From Mixta sp031457955 (GTDB taxonomy: Bacteria > Pseudomonadota > Gammaproteobacteria > Enterobacterales > Enterobacteriaceae), in NCBI RefSeq assembly GCF_031457955.1, contig NZ_JAVDXN010000006.1, positions 124,001 through 188,000 of the forward strand: 64,000 nt of DNA, read 5' to 3'. The notes below the pieces were generated by a model. The model made no database searches. It was given only the letters and a program-made list of their open reading frames with translations, and had not been told where the DNA came from. The translations under genes and the position numbers were made by a program. Positions 33,356 through 42,296 of the stretch are shown here, in pieces (the stretch's first letter is position 1; the number at the start of each line of letters is the position of its first letter).

Positions 33356-34795
33356 ATGACAAAGCAGCAGCAATTACCGAAGGATTTTCTCTGGGGCGGC
33401 GCCGTTGCCGCGCATCAGGTTGAAGGTGGTTGGGATCAGGGTGGTAAAGGCATCAGCATTTGTGACGTGCTATCAGGGGGGTCGCACGGCGTCGATCGTG
33501 TAATGACCGATGGCGTCCAGCCTGGCTACAGCTATCCGAACCATGAGGCGGTGGATTTTTATCACCACTATAAAGAAGATGTCGCGCTTTTTGCCGAAAT
33601 GGGTTTCAAATGCTTCCGTACCTCTATCGCCTGGACGCGTATTTTTCCCAACGGCGATGAGCTGGAGCCGAACGAAGCAGGCCTGCAATTTTACGACGAT
33701 CTGTTCGATGAGCTGCTGAAGCACGGCATTGAGCCAGTGATCACCCTCTCCCACTTTGAGATGCCGTGGCATCTGGTGAAGGAATATGGCGGCTGGCTGA
33801 ACCGTAAAGTAGTCGATTTCTTTGTGCGTTTTAGTGAAGTGGTGTTGCGCCGCTATCAGCACAAAGTGAAATACTGGATGACCTTTAACGAAATCAATAA
33901 TCAGCGCACCTGGAACTATCCGCTGTTCGGCTACTGCTGTTCCGGCGTGGTGTTTACCGATCATGAAAAACCTGAACAGGCGATGTATCAGGTCATGCAC
34001 CATCAGTTTGTCGCCAGTGCCAAAGTGGTGGAGCTGGGTCACCGCATCAATCCCGATTTCCAGATTGGCTGCATGATCGCCATGGTGCCGGTCTACCCCT
34101 TCTCGTGCCATCCGGACGATGTGATGTTTGCCCAGGAAGCGATGCATCGTCGCTATGTTTTCAGCGATGTGCAGATGCGCGGCTACTATCCTGCGTACAC
34201 GCTGCATGAGTGGGCGCGCAAAGGCTATCACATTGAGATGGAAGCCGGAGACGAAGCGATCTTGCGCAACGGCTGCTGCGACTATATCGGCTTCAGCTAT
34301 TACATGAGCACGGCGGTGCAGGCGAATACCAAAGGCGAAGGCGACTCCATTACCGGTTTCGAGGGCAGCGTGCCGAACCCGCACGTAAAAGCCTCCGATT
34401 GGGGCTGGCAGATCGATCCGGTTGGCCTGCGCTATTCGTTGAATATTCTGTATGAGCGCTATCAGAAGCCGCTGTTTATCGTGGAAAACGGCTTTGGCGC
34501 CATCGATAAACCGAACGGCGACGGCTTTATTGAGGATGATTACCGCATCGATTATCTCAGCGCGCACATCGAGCAGATGAAAAAAGCGGTGCTGGAAGAT
34601 GGCGTTGATCTGATGGGCTATACGCCGTGGGGCTGTATCGACTGCGTTTCGTTCACCACCGGTCAGTACAACAAGCGCTACGGTTTTATCCATGTAGATA
34701 AAAATGATGACGGCACCGGCACTATGGCGCGCGCGAAGAAAAAAAGCTTCAGCTGGTATCAGCAGGTGATCGCCAGCAACGGCGAACAGCTGTAA
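33356..34795 (+). CDS. bglA: BglA, 6-phospho-beta-glucosidase
   Basis: 479 aa, same length as E. coli BglA and closely similar. It hydrolyses phosphorylated aryl-beta-glucosides such as arbutin-6-P. GH1 catalytic residues are E179 in FNEI and E377 in VENGFG. CVSFTTGQYNKRYGFIHVD has the Ser/Lys/Tyr phosphate site. The ATG at 33356 follows AAGGATC. It ends in a terminator shared as a boundary with the convergent gcv operon. Confidence 0.96.
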   Translation: MTKQQQLPKDFLWGGAVAAHQVEGGWDQGGKGISICDVLSGGSHGVDRVMTDGVQPGYSYPNHEAVDFYHHYKEDVALFAEMGFKCFRTSIAWTRIFPNGDELEPNEAGLQFYDDLFDELLKHGIEPVITLSHFEMPWHLVKEYGGWLNRKVVDFFVRFSEVVLRRYQHKVKYWMTFNEINNQRTWNYPLFGYCCSGVVFTDHEKPEQAMYQVMHHQFVASAKVVELGHRINPDFQIGCMIAMVPVYPFSCHPDDVMFAQEAMHRRYVFSDVQMRGYYPAYTLHEWARKGYHIEMEAGDEAILRNGCCDYIGFSYYMSTAVQANTKGEGDSITGFEGSVPNPHVKASDWGWQIDPVGLRYSLNILYERYQKPLFIVENGFGAIDKPNGDGFIEDDYRIDYLSAHIEQMKKAVLEDGVDLMGYTPWGCIDCVSFTTGQYNKRYGFIHVDKNDDGTGTMARAKKKSFSWYQQVIASNGEQL

Positions 34796-34800
34796 ACAGT

Positions 34801-34827
34801 AAGGCCGGAAATTATCCGGCCTTTTTT
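34801..34827 (+). terminator. Terminator after bglA
   Basis: AAGGCCGGA, AATTA, TCCGGCCTT followed by T6, 6 bases after the bglA stop. Confidence 0.88.
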
Positions 34828-34834
34828 ATTACTC

Positions 34835-37708
34835 TTACTGGTAATCGCTAATCGGCACGCAGGAGCAGAACAGGTTACGGTCGCCGAAGACATCATCCAG
34901 ACGTTTCACCGTCGGCCAATATTTATTGGCGCTGCCTGCCGGGAACACCGCCAGCTCACGGCTGTAAGGATGCGCCCACTCACCGACCAATTCCTGTTGA
35001 GTATGCGGCGCATTCACCAGCGGATTATCCTCCAGCGGCCATTCGCCGTCCGCTACCCGATCGATCTCCATACGAATCGCCAGCATGGCATCAATAAAGC
35101 GATCCAGCTCGGCTTTTCCTTCTGATTCGGTCGGCTCCACCATCAGAGTACCGGCCACCGGGAACGACATGGTCGGCGCGTGAAAACCGTAATCGATCAG
35201 CCGCTTGGCAATATCCAGCTCGCTAATGCCGGTCTGCTCTTTAAGTGGACGAATATCCAGAATACATTCATGCGCCACGCGGTTGTCGCGTCCGGTATAC
35301 AGCACCGGATAAGCCGACTGCAAACGGCTGGCGATATAGTTGGCGTTCAGAATGGCAACCGAGCTCGCCTGTTTTAACCCTTCCGCGCCCATCATGCGAA
35401 TGTACATCCAGCTAATCGGCAAAATTGATGCGCTGCCAAAGGGGGCAGCGGATACCGCGCCCTGCTGCGTGAGCATCTCATCGACCTGTACCACGCTATG
35501 GCCCGGCACAAACGGCGCCAGATGTGCTTTCACGCCAATCGGCCCCATGCCCGGACCGCCGCCGCCGTGCGGAATACAGAAGGTTTTATGCAGATTCAGG
35601 TGAGAAACGTCCGCGCCGATATAGCCTGGCGTGGTAATCCCCACCTGTGCGTTCATGTTTGCGCCGTCCAGATAGACCTGGCCGCCATACTGATGAACGA
35701 TCTGGCAAACTTCACGGATGGTCTCTTCGTAGACGCCGTGCGTGGAAGGATAGGTCACCATAATGCAGGAGAGCGCGCTACCCGCCTGCTCCGCTTTCTG
35801 TCGTAAATCATGCAGATCGATATTGCCCTGCTTATCACAGGCCACCACCACCACCGTCATGCCTGCCATCTGCGCTGAAGCGGGGTTAGTGCCGTGCGCT
35901 GAACTGGGGATCAGACAGATATGACGTTCGGCTTCGTTACGGCTTTCATGGTAACGGCGAATCGCCAGCAGACCAGCATATTCGCCCTGTGCACCGGAGT
36001 TAGGCTGCATACAAAGCGCATCGTAGCCGGTCAGCTGCACCAGCCATTGAGAAAGCTGACCAATCATTTGCAGATAGCCCGCCGCCTGCTCCGGCGGACA
36101 GAACGGATGCAGCTCGGCAAATTCCGGCCAGGTGATCGGGATCATCTCAGCGGCGGCGTTGAGCTTCATGGTGCAGGAGCCGAGCGGAATCATCGCCTGA
36201 TTCAGCGCCAGATCCTTTTTCTCCAGGCTGTGCATATAACGCATCATCTCGGTTTCGCTGTGATAACGATTGAAAACCGGATGGGTCAGGATAGGCTGCT
36301 GACGCAGCAACGCAGGCGGAACAGAGCGGCAGTCGGCAGCCACGGCGGCGTCCAGCTGCTCGATATCCAGTCCGTGATCGTCGCCCAGCAGAATCGCAAA
36401 CAGCGCAGCAACATCGTCGCGGCTGGTGGTTTCATCCAGCGTGATGCCCACCGCCTGATGGATATCGGTACGCAGGTTAACGCCAAAGCTGAGCGCACGC
36501 GCCAGCACCGCCGCCTTGTCTGCCACCTCAACCGTCAGGGTATCGAACCAGCTGCGATGACGCAGCGTCAGGCCGCCTTTTTGCAGCCCGGCCGCCAGAA
36601 TATCGGTTAGTCGATGAATACGGCTGGCGATGCGCTTCAGCCCCTGCGGCCCGTGGAAGACAGCATAAAACCCGGCGATATTGGCCAGCAACACCTGCGA
36701 GGTACAGATATTGGAGTTCGCCTTTTCACGCCGGATATGCTGTTCACGCGTTTGCATCGCCATACGTAACGCGGTATTGCCTGCATTATCGCGCGAGACG
36801 CCGATAATCCGTCCCGGCATTGAGCGTTTAAATTCATCGCGGGCGGCGAAAAAGGCCGCATGCGGGCCACCGTAGCCCATCGGCACACCGAAACGCTGGG
36901 CGGAGCCGAAAACAATGTCCGCGCCCTGCTGGCCCGGCGCTTCCAGCAGCACCAGCGCCATAAAGTCGGCCGCGACGCTGACCACCACCTTACGCGCTTT
37001 TAGTTCGCTCATCAGCGCGCCGTAGTCGTGGGCTTCGCCGGTGGTGCCAACCTGCTGCAACAGCACGCCAAACAGCGCGTCATGATCCAGCGCGCGCTCC
37101 GCTTTATCCACCAGAATCTCAAAGCCGAAGGTTTCCGCACGCGTTTTTACCACGTCCAGCGTTTGCGGATGGATATCGTCGGCGATAAAGAATTTATTGG
37201 CGTTTTTAAGCTTGCTGACGCGTTTTGCCATCGCCATCGCTTCGGCAGCGGCGGTGGCCTCATCCAGCAACGAGGCGGAGGCGATATCCATGCCGGTTAA
37301 ATCCAGCGTCAGCTGCTGGAAGTTCAGTAACGCTTCCAGGCGACCCTGGGAAACCTCTGGTTGATAAGGCGTGTAGGCGGTATACCAGCCCGGATTTTCC
37401 AGCAGGTTGCGCAGGATCACCGGCGGCGTCAGCACCGGCGTATAGCCCATGCCGATATATGATTTGCAGCGCTGATTACGGCTGGCAATCGCTTTTAGCT
37501 CAGCCAGCGCCTGATGTTCCGTTACCGCATCGCCAATCGCAGGCGGGCCAGGCAGCTGGATGTCGGCGGGCACGATGCTGGCGATAAGCTCTTTCAGCGA
37601 GCGGGCATTGATGGCCTGCAGCATGCTTTCCTGCTGCGCCAGTGAGGGACCGATATGGCGTTCGATAAAGTCGCCAGTATGTTCAAGCTGGCTGAGTGTC
37701 TGAGTCAT
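34835..37708 (-). CDS. gcvP: GcvP, glycine dehydrogenase (decarboxylating), P protein
   Basis: 957 aa PLP enzyme of the glycine cleavage system. It removes CO2 from glycine and loads the aminomethyl group on lipoyl-GcvH. The PLP lysine is in HLNLHKTFCIPHGGGGPGMG (about residue 705). The N-terminal subdomain FIERHIGPS and the glycine-rich QPNSGAQGEYAGLLAIRRYH are conserved. Last gene of gcvT-gcvH-gcvP; a 113-base gap with a stem-loop separates it from gcvH. Confidence 0.97.
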   Translation of the reverse strand: MTQTLSQLEHTGDFIERHIGPSLAQQESMLQAINARSLKELIASIVPADIQLPGPPAIGDAVTEHQALAELKAIASRNQRCKSYIGMGYTPVLTPPVILRNLLENPGWYTAYTPYQPEVSQGRLEALLNFQQLTLDLTGMDIASASLLDEATAAAEAMAMAKRVSKLKNANKFFIADDIHPQTLDVVKTRAETFGFEILVDKAERALDHDALFGVLLQQVGTTGEAHDYGALMSELKARKVVVSVAADFMALVLLEAPGQQGADIVFGSAQRFGVPMGYGGPHAAFFAARDEFKRSMPGRIIGVSRDNAGNTALRMAMQTREQHIRREKANSNICTSQVLLANIAGFYAVFHGPQGLKRIASRIHRLTDILAAGLQKGGLTLRHRSWFDTLTVEVADKAAVLARALSFGVNLRTDIHQAVGITLDETTSRDDVAALFAILLGDDHGLDIEQLDAAVAADCRSVPPALLRQQPILTHPVFNRYHSETEMMRYMHSLEKKDLALNQAMIPLGSCTMKLNAAAEMIPITWPEFAELHPFCPPEQAAGYLQMIGQLSQWLVQLTGYDALCMQPNSGAQGEYAGLLAIRRYHESRNEAERHICLIPSSAHGTNPASAQMAGMTVVVVACDKQGNIDLHDLRQKAEQAGSALSCIMVTYPSTHGVYEETIREVCQIVHQYGGQVYLDGANMNAQVGITTPGYIGADVSHLNLHKTFCIPHGGGGPGMGPIGVKAHLAPFVPGHSVVQVDEMLTQQGAVSAAPFGSASILPISWMYIRMMGAEGLKQASSVAILNANYIASRLQSAYPVLYTGRDNRVAHECILDIRPLKEQTGISELDIAKRLIDYGFHAPTMSFPVAGTLMVEPTESEGKAELDRFIDAMLAIRMEIDRVADGEWPLEDNPLVNAPHTQQELVGEWAHPYSRELAVFPAGSANKYWPTVKRLDDVFGDRNLFCSCVPISDYQ

Positions 37709-37783
37709 GAATCGTCAATCCTGAGGGGAGGCTACCGCTATCAACATAAGCGGTCAGCCGCAGCCGACCGCGAAAAACTGGCG

Positions 37784-37808
37784 GTCAGCGCATTAGCGTG
37801 GCGCTGAC
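37784..37808 (-). other. Intercistronic stem-loop between gcvH and gcvP
   Basis: GTCAGCGC and GCGCTGAC form an 8-base stem with a 9-base loop in the gcvH-gcvP gap. It could set relative mRNA stability of the two genes; no T run is present. Confidence 0.35.
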
Positions 37809-37821
37809 GGCCTGCCGGAAA

Positions 37822-38208
37822 TTACTCATCAATGGAGGCCAGATAGGCCTCCGCATCCAGCAGCTGATCCAGTTCAGATTCATCGCTGGCTTTCAGGCGA
37901 AACAGCCAGCCGGAAGCGTAAGGTTCGCTATTCACCTGCTCCGGCGACGCTTCCAGCGCATCATTAACCGCCACGATTTCGCCGCTTAACGGCGCGTAAA
38001 TATCAGAAGCCGCTTTGACCGACTCGGCAACCGCGCAATCATCACCGGCGGCGAAGCTGCTGCCGACGTCCGGCAGATCGATAAACACCATATCGCCCAG
38101 CAGCTCCTGCGCATGTTCAGTGATGCCAACGGTATAGGTGCCGTCCGCTTCCTTACGTACCCACTCATGACTTTCACGATATTTTAATTCATTTGGCACA
38201 TTGCTCAT
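37822..38208 (-). CDS. gcvH: GcvH, lipoyl carrier protein of glycine cleavage
   Basis: 128 aa. The lipoylated lysine is K65 in CAVAESVKAASDIYAPLSGE, within the lipoyl-domain beta barrel. YRESHEWVR and GITEHAQELLGDMVFIDLP are family-typical. It shuttles the aminomethyl group between GcvP, GcvT and Lpd. The ATG at 38208 (MSNVPNELKY) is chosen by homology with AGGAG 9 bases upstream. Confidence 0.97.
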   Translation of the reverse strand: MSNVPNELKYRESHEWVRKEADGTYTVGITEHAQELLGDMVFIDLPDVGSSFAAGDDCAVAESVKAASDIYAPLSGEIVAVNDALEASPEQVNSEPYASGWLFRLKASDESELDQLLDAEAYLASIDE

Positions 38209-38229
38209 CGCTGCATTCTCCTGCACTGG

Positions 38230-39324
38230 TTACTGAGCGACCGGTTTACCGGCGCGAACAAAAATAGGTTTAGTGACGTTAACGGGCATTTCCCGATTAC
38301 GAATCTGTACAATGGCGCGCTCGCCAATGCTTGCCGGAACGCGGGCCAGCGCAATGCTGCAACCTAACGTTGGGGAAAAGGAGCCGCTGGTAATCACGCC
38401 CTGCTGCTGGTTACCCTGCGCATCGGTAAACATTACCGGCAGATCGTTACGCAGCACCCCTTTTTCGGTCATGATCAGGCCAACCAGTTTTTCGCTGCCT
38501 TTTTCACGCTGATGCTCCAGCGCTTCACGGCCAATAAACTGACGATCGGCCGGTTCCCAGCAGATGGTCCAGCCCATATTCGCCGCCAGCGGCGAGACGC
38601 CTTCATCCATATCCTGACCGTACAGATTCATACCGGCCTCCAGACGCAAGGTATCACGCGCGCCCAGCCCGGCTGGCTTCACGCCTGCATCCAGCAGCCG
38701 CTGCCAGAAATCGGCGGCCTGCTCGTTCGGCAGCGCGATTTCATACCCGCTTTCACCGGTATAGCCGGTGGTCGCGATAAAAAAGCCGTCTGACTCGACG
38801 CCAAAAAAAGGTTTCATGCCGCTAACGGCCTGACGCTGCGCTGCGCTAAACAGCGTTTGCGCTTTTTGCTGCGCATTCGGCCCCTGAACGGCGATCAATG
38901 CCAGATCGTCACGGACCTGCGAGGTGACACCGTAGGGCTGCGCATGCTGATTAATCCAGGCCAGATCCTTTTCACGCGTGGCGGAGTTAACCACCAGCCG
39001 GAATCTGTCATCGGTTATAAAGTAAACAATCAAATCATCAATCACGCCACCCGATGCGTTCAGCATGGCGCTGTAGAGAGCCTTTCCTGGCTGCGTCAGA
39101 CGCGCGACATCATTCGCCAACAGCTTGCGCAGAAATTCGCGGGTACGCTCACCGTGCAGATCGACAATGGTCATATGGGAGACATCAAACATCCCGGCAT
39201 CGGTGCGTACCACATGATGCTCATCCATCTGCGAGCCATAGTGCAGCGGCATCATCCAGCCGTGAAAATCCACCATGCGCGCGCCGCAGGCTTGATGCTG
39301 TTGGTATAACGGAGTCTGCTTCAT
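38230..39324 (-). CDS. gcvT: GcvT, aminomethyltransferase (T protein)
   Basis: 364 aa, same as E. coli. It moves the methylene unit to tetrahydrofolate and frees ammonia. PLYQQHQACGARMVDFHGWM, MFDVSHMTIVDL and TGYTGESGYEIALP are hallmark segments, and LEAGMNLYGQDMDE lies near the folate site. First gene of the operon, behind a long regulatory region with a PurR box. Confidence 0.97.
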   Translation of the reverse strand: MKQTPLYQQHQACGARMVDFHGWMMPLHYGSQMDEHHVVRTDAGMFDVSHMTIVDLHGERTREFLRKLLANDVARLTQPGKALYSAMLNASGGVIDDLIVYFITDDRFRLVVNSATREKDLAWINQHAQPYGVTSQVRDDLALIAVQGPNAQQKAQTLFSAAQRQAVSGMKPFFGVESDGFFIATTGYTGESGYEIALPNEQAADFWQRLLDAGVKPAGLGARDTLRLEAGMNLYGQDMDEGVSPLAANMGWTICWEPADRQFIGREALEHQREKGSEKLVGLIMTEKGVLRNDLPVMFTDAQGNQQQGVITSGSFSPTLGCSIALARVPASIGERAIVQIRNREMPVNVTKPIFVRAGKPVAQ

Positions 39325-39379
39325 AACATTCCTGTGCGTTAACGGGTTAACTGGACGCTAAATGAGGCTAAAACGCCCG

Positions 39380-39395
39380 ACGCAAACGTTCTCTT
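39380..39395. promoter_or_regulatory. PurR operator upstream of gcvT
   Basis: ACGCAAACGTTCTCTT matches the PurR consensus ACGCAAACGTTTTCNT at all but one fixed position. PurR repression of gcvTHP is established in E. coli. Confidence 0.7.
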
Positions 39396-39856
39396 TGCTC
39401 TGACGTTATCACCGAACGAGGCGATTAACCATAAGCTAAACAAGGGCGAACCTTTACAGGGCGCGTTCAGTGCCTGACGGATTGTGCAGAATTTTTCACT
39501 GAAAAAATGCGTGACAAGGCACATAACTAACAACAGAAAGGTAACAAAGCAGTTTAAAAACCAGCCAGCGAGGCGATAACGTGAAAAAAAGCCGCAGGCG
39601 ATCGGTGGGTTAAATTAGAAAAACTAATGCGAAGAAGCGGGTAGAATTAGAATAATTCAAACGAGTGAATCAGCAGCGTGCAGCTGCTGCGTTTTGGTGC
39701 AATCCGGCAAAAGCGCGACAAAAACGGTGAAAATGCCGCTAAGTTACATAAAAAGAGCGAACATACTTAAGAGAAGTGAAACCAGCGGTGGGCTTATACG
39801 TTTAATAACAGATCTGCGCACTTCGGCAACAGAGGCCAGGTAGGAACCATCTGGAT

Positions 39857-39883
39857 AAAAAAGGCCGCATAGGCGGCCTTTTT
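39857..39883. terminator. Terminator after ubiI
   Basis: AAAAAAGGCCGC, ATAG, GCGGCCTTTTT, with A and T runs on both sides, 21 bases after the ubiI stop. Confidence 0.85.
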
Positions 39884-39904
39884 AACCTGTTTAACTGGCG
39901 ACGC

Positions 39905-41104
39905 TTAACGCAGCCATTCCGGCAGATCGTGCAGGCCCATCGCCTGTTGCAGCAAACGCGGCTTGACGCCGGGCAGCCTGTCCGCCAGCCGCAGGCCGAC
40001 GTCACGCAACAGCTTTTTCGCCGGATTATTGCCAGCAAATAGCTCCCGAAATCCCTGCATATTCGCCAGCATCAGCGCCGCGCTGTGCTTACGGCTGCGC
40101 TCATAACGGCGCAGGTAGAGATGCTGACCGATATCTTTGCCCTGCTGCTGCAAGCGGCGGATTTCACCGGTTAGCTCAGCGGCATCCATAAAGCCCAGAT
40201 TAACGCCCTGCCCCGCCAGCGGATGAATGGTATGCGCCGCATCGCCCACCAGCGCCAGCCGATGCGCAGCAAACTGACGCGCATAGCGCGCCGTCAGCGG
40301 GAAGGTTTGACGCTCGCTTTCCACTTCGCACAGGCCAAGACGCATATCAAAAGCGACCGACAGCTGCTGGTTAAACAGCGCGGCGGGCATCTCGCGCAGG
40401 CGGGTCGCCTCCTGCGGCGGCAGTGACCAGACGATCGAGCAGAGATGCGGATCGCTCAGCGGCAGAAAGGCCAAAATCCCTTCACCGTGGAAAACCTGAC
40501 GCGCCACCGCCTGATGCGGCTGCTCGGTACGAATATTCGCTACCAACGCATGATGCTGATAATCCCAGAAGGTTAAGGGAATATCCGCTTTTTCCCGCAG
40601 CCAGGAGTGCGCGCCATCAGCGCCAATCAGCAGACGGGCGCTCATCATGTTGCCATCCTGCAGCGTGATAAAGGCTTCGTTATCGCCAAAGGCCACCTGT
40701 TGCAGCTGCGCGGGCGCCAGCAGCGTAATATCGCTTAGCTGCTGCGCCCGTTGCCATAAGGCCTGATGAATGGCCTGATTTTCAATAATATGGCCAAGGT
40801 GGCTGACGCCCTGCGGCTCATCAAATTCAATGCGCCCAAAGCTGTCGCGATCCCACACTTCCATGCCGTGATAAGCGCTGGCACGCTGCGCCAGAATAGC
40901 GGACCAGACATTCAGATGCTGCAGCAGCTTTTCGCTGGCGGCATTGATGGCGGAGACGCGTAATCCGTGCGGTTCGCTGGGGTTAAACGGTTCCGGCACG
41001 GACTTTTCCAGCACCGCGATACGCAGCCCGCAGCCCTGTAATCCGCAGGCGACAGCCAGCCCCACCATACCGCCACCGGCGATCACCACATCATAAGTTT
41101 GCAT
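39905..41104 (-). CDS. ubiI: UbiI (VisC), 2-octaprenylphenol C5 hydroxylase
   Basis: 399 aa FAD monooxygenase of ubiquinone synthesis. The Rossmann FAD motif VVIAGGGMVGLAVACGLQG is at the N-terminus, the DG motif in LLIGADGAHSWLREK, and the GD motif in LALVGDAAHTIHPLAGQGVN. It hydroxylates C5 of the octaprenyl phenol ring. It lies 13 bases downstream of ubiH as the last gene of ygfB-pepP-ubiH-ubiI. Confidence 0.95.
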   Translation of the reverse strand: MQTYDVVIAGGGMVGLAVACGLQGCGLRIAVLEKSVPEPFNPSEPHGLRVSAINAASEKLLQHLNVWSAILAQRASAYHGMEVWDRDSFGRIEFDEPQGVSHLGHIIENQAIHQALWQRAQQLSDITLLAPAQLQQVAFGDNEAFITLQDGNMMSARLLIGADGAHSWLREKADIPLTFWDYQHHALVANIRTEQPHQAVARQVFHGEGILAFLPLSDPHLCSIVWSLPPQEATRLREMPAALFNQQLSVAFDMRLGLCEVESERQTFPLTARYARQFAAHRLALVGDAAHTIHPLAGQGVNLGFMDAAELTGEIRRLQQQGKDIGQHLYLRRYERSRKHSAALMLANMQGFRELFAGNNPAKKLLRDVGLRLADRLPGVKPRLLQQAMGLHDLPEWLR

Positions 41105-41117
41105 TGAAATCCTCTTT

Positions 41118-42296
41118 TCAGCGCGTTACCCAGCCAAGCGTACGCTCCGCCAGGCGGTTGCGCAGCCAGGGTAAATTATCCATTGTCATCAGGCCAAGGT
41201 TACGGCCTGCCACCAGCGGCAGGTAGCGATTGGCAAACAGCCGCACCAGCCCATCGGTCACGCCGATAGTGGCGGTACGATCCGGCTCTCGCCGCTGACG
41301 GTAACGCTGTAATACGGCAAAACTGCCGGGGTCTTCCTGCTGACGTTGCGCCGCCGCCAGCGTTTCCGCCAGCGACATCACGTCACGTATGCCAAGGTTA
41401 AATCCCTGACCGGCAATCGGATGTAAGGTTTGCGCCGCATTGCCCACCAGCGCCAGCCGATGCGCCACCGTCTGGTTGGCGGTTTGCAGCGCCAGCGGAT
41501 AGCTGGTGCGCTGTCCAACCTGGGTAAAGCGCCCCAGCCGCCAGCCAAACGCCTGCTGTAGCTCCGCTAAAAATTCAGCATCGCTCCAGCGATCGATGCG
41601 GGATTGCGCCGCAGGCGGGTGGCACCAGACCAGCGAACTGCGCCCGTGCGACATCGGCAGCAGCGCCAGCGGGCCATGTTCAGTAAAGCGCTCAAAGGCG
41701 CGGCCCTGATGGGCTACCTGCGTTGTCACGTTGGCGATAACGGCAATCTGTTGATAGTCATCCCGCAGCCACTGAATGCCGCAGTCGGCGGCAACGGATG
41801 AGTGTGATCCATCAGCCGCGACCAGTAAACTGCCCTGCAGCTGTTCTCCGCTGCCCAGCGTCACGTTGACATGATCCTGATGCCGCTCAACGCGGCTTAC
41901 CTGTTCGGGGCAGCGTAACGTAACGCCCGGCGCCTTACGCAAGCGCTGATATAAGCGGCTTCCCACTTCATGCAGCTCAACCACGTTGCCCAGCGCGCTC
42001 ACGCCATAGTCAGCGGCATCGATGTTTACAAACCCGGCATGACCGCGATCGCTGACGTGAACATGGGTAATTGGCGTTGCGCAGTCAGCAAGCGCGGGCC
42101 AAAGATTAATCGCCGCCAGCTGCTGACAGGTGCCTGCCGCCAGCGCAATCGCCCGGCCATCGTAACCCGGATGCGCGCGATCTCCCGGCGCTATCGCTTC
42201 GATTAATGTCACCGGCAGCGATCCCTGCGTGAGATGCGAGAGCGCCAGCGCCAGCGTTGCGCCGGTCATGCCGCCACCGGCTATGATCACGCTCAT
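41118..42296 (-). CDS. ubiH: UbiH, 2-octaprenyl-6-methoxyphenol hydroxylase
   Basis: 392 aa FAD monooxygenase related to UbiI. The FAD motif VIIAGGGMTGATLALALSHL, the DG motif LLVAADGSHSSVAADCG and the GD motif LALVGNAAQTLHPIAGQGFN are seen; Asn replaces the usual Asp in GD, as in E. coli UbiH. It hydroxylates C4 (old numbering C1) of the ubiquinone ring. The ATG overlaps the pepP stop by four bases (ATGA). Confidence 0.95.
   Translation of the reverse strand: MSVIIAGGGMTGATLALALSHLTQGSLPVTLIEAIAPGDRAHPGYDGRAIALAAGTCQQLAAINLWPALADCATPITHVHVSDRGHAGFVNIDAADYGVSALGNVVELHEVGSRLYQRLRKAPGVTLRCPEQVSRVERHQDHVNVTLGSGEQLQGSLLVAADGSHSSVAADCGIQWLRDDYQQIAVIANVTTQVAHQGRAFERFTEHGPLALLPMSHGRSSLVWCHPPAAQSRIDRWSDAEFLAELQQAFGWRLGRFTQVGQRTSYPLALQTANQTVAHRLALVGNAAQTLHPIAGQGFNLGIRDVMSLAETLAAAQRQQEDPGSFAVLQRYRQRREPDRTATIGVTDGLVRLFANRYLPLVAGRNLGLMTMDNLPWLRNRLAERTLGWVTR

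Larger units (their letters stand above)
39325..39904. other. gcv promoter region and ubiI terminator
   Basis: 580 bases without a gene. The half near gcvT holds the PurR box (39380-39395) and should also bind GcvA and Lrp, known regulators of gcvTHP in E. coli, though I cannot place their sites confidently. The ubiI terminator is at 39857-39883. No glycine riboswitch pattern is seen. Confidence 0.6.

Noticed and set aside
33473..34693. Long minus-strand frame (406 codons) opposite bglA
   Set aside because: Antisense shadow of bglA, with His/Ile-rich translation and no family resemblance.
39325..39856. Glycine riboswitch upstream of gcvT
   Set aside because: No tandem aptamer pattern is visible; PurR/GcvA-type protein control is the known mode in this group.
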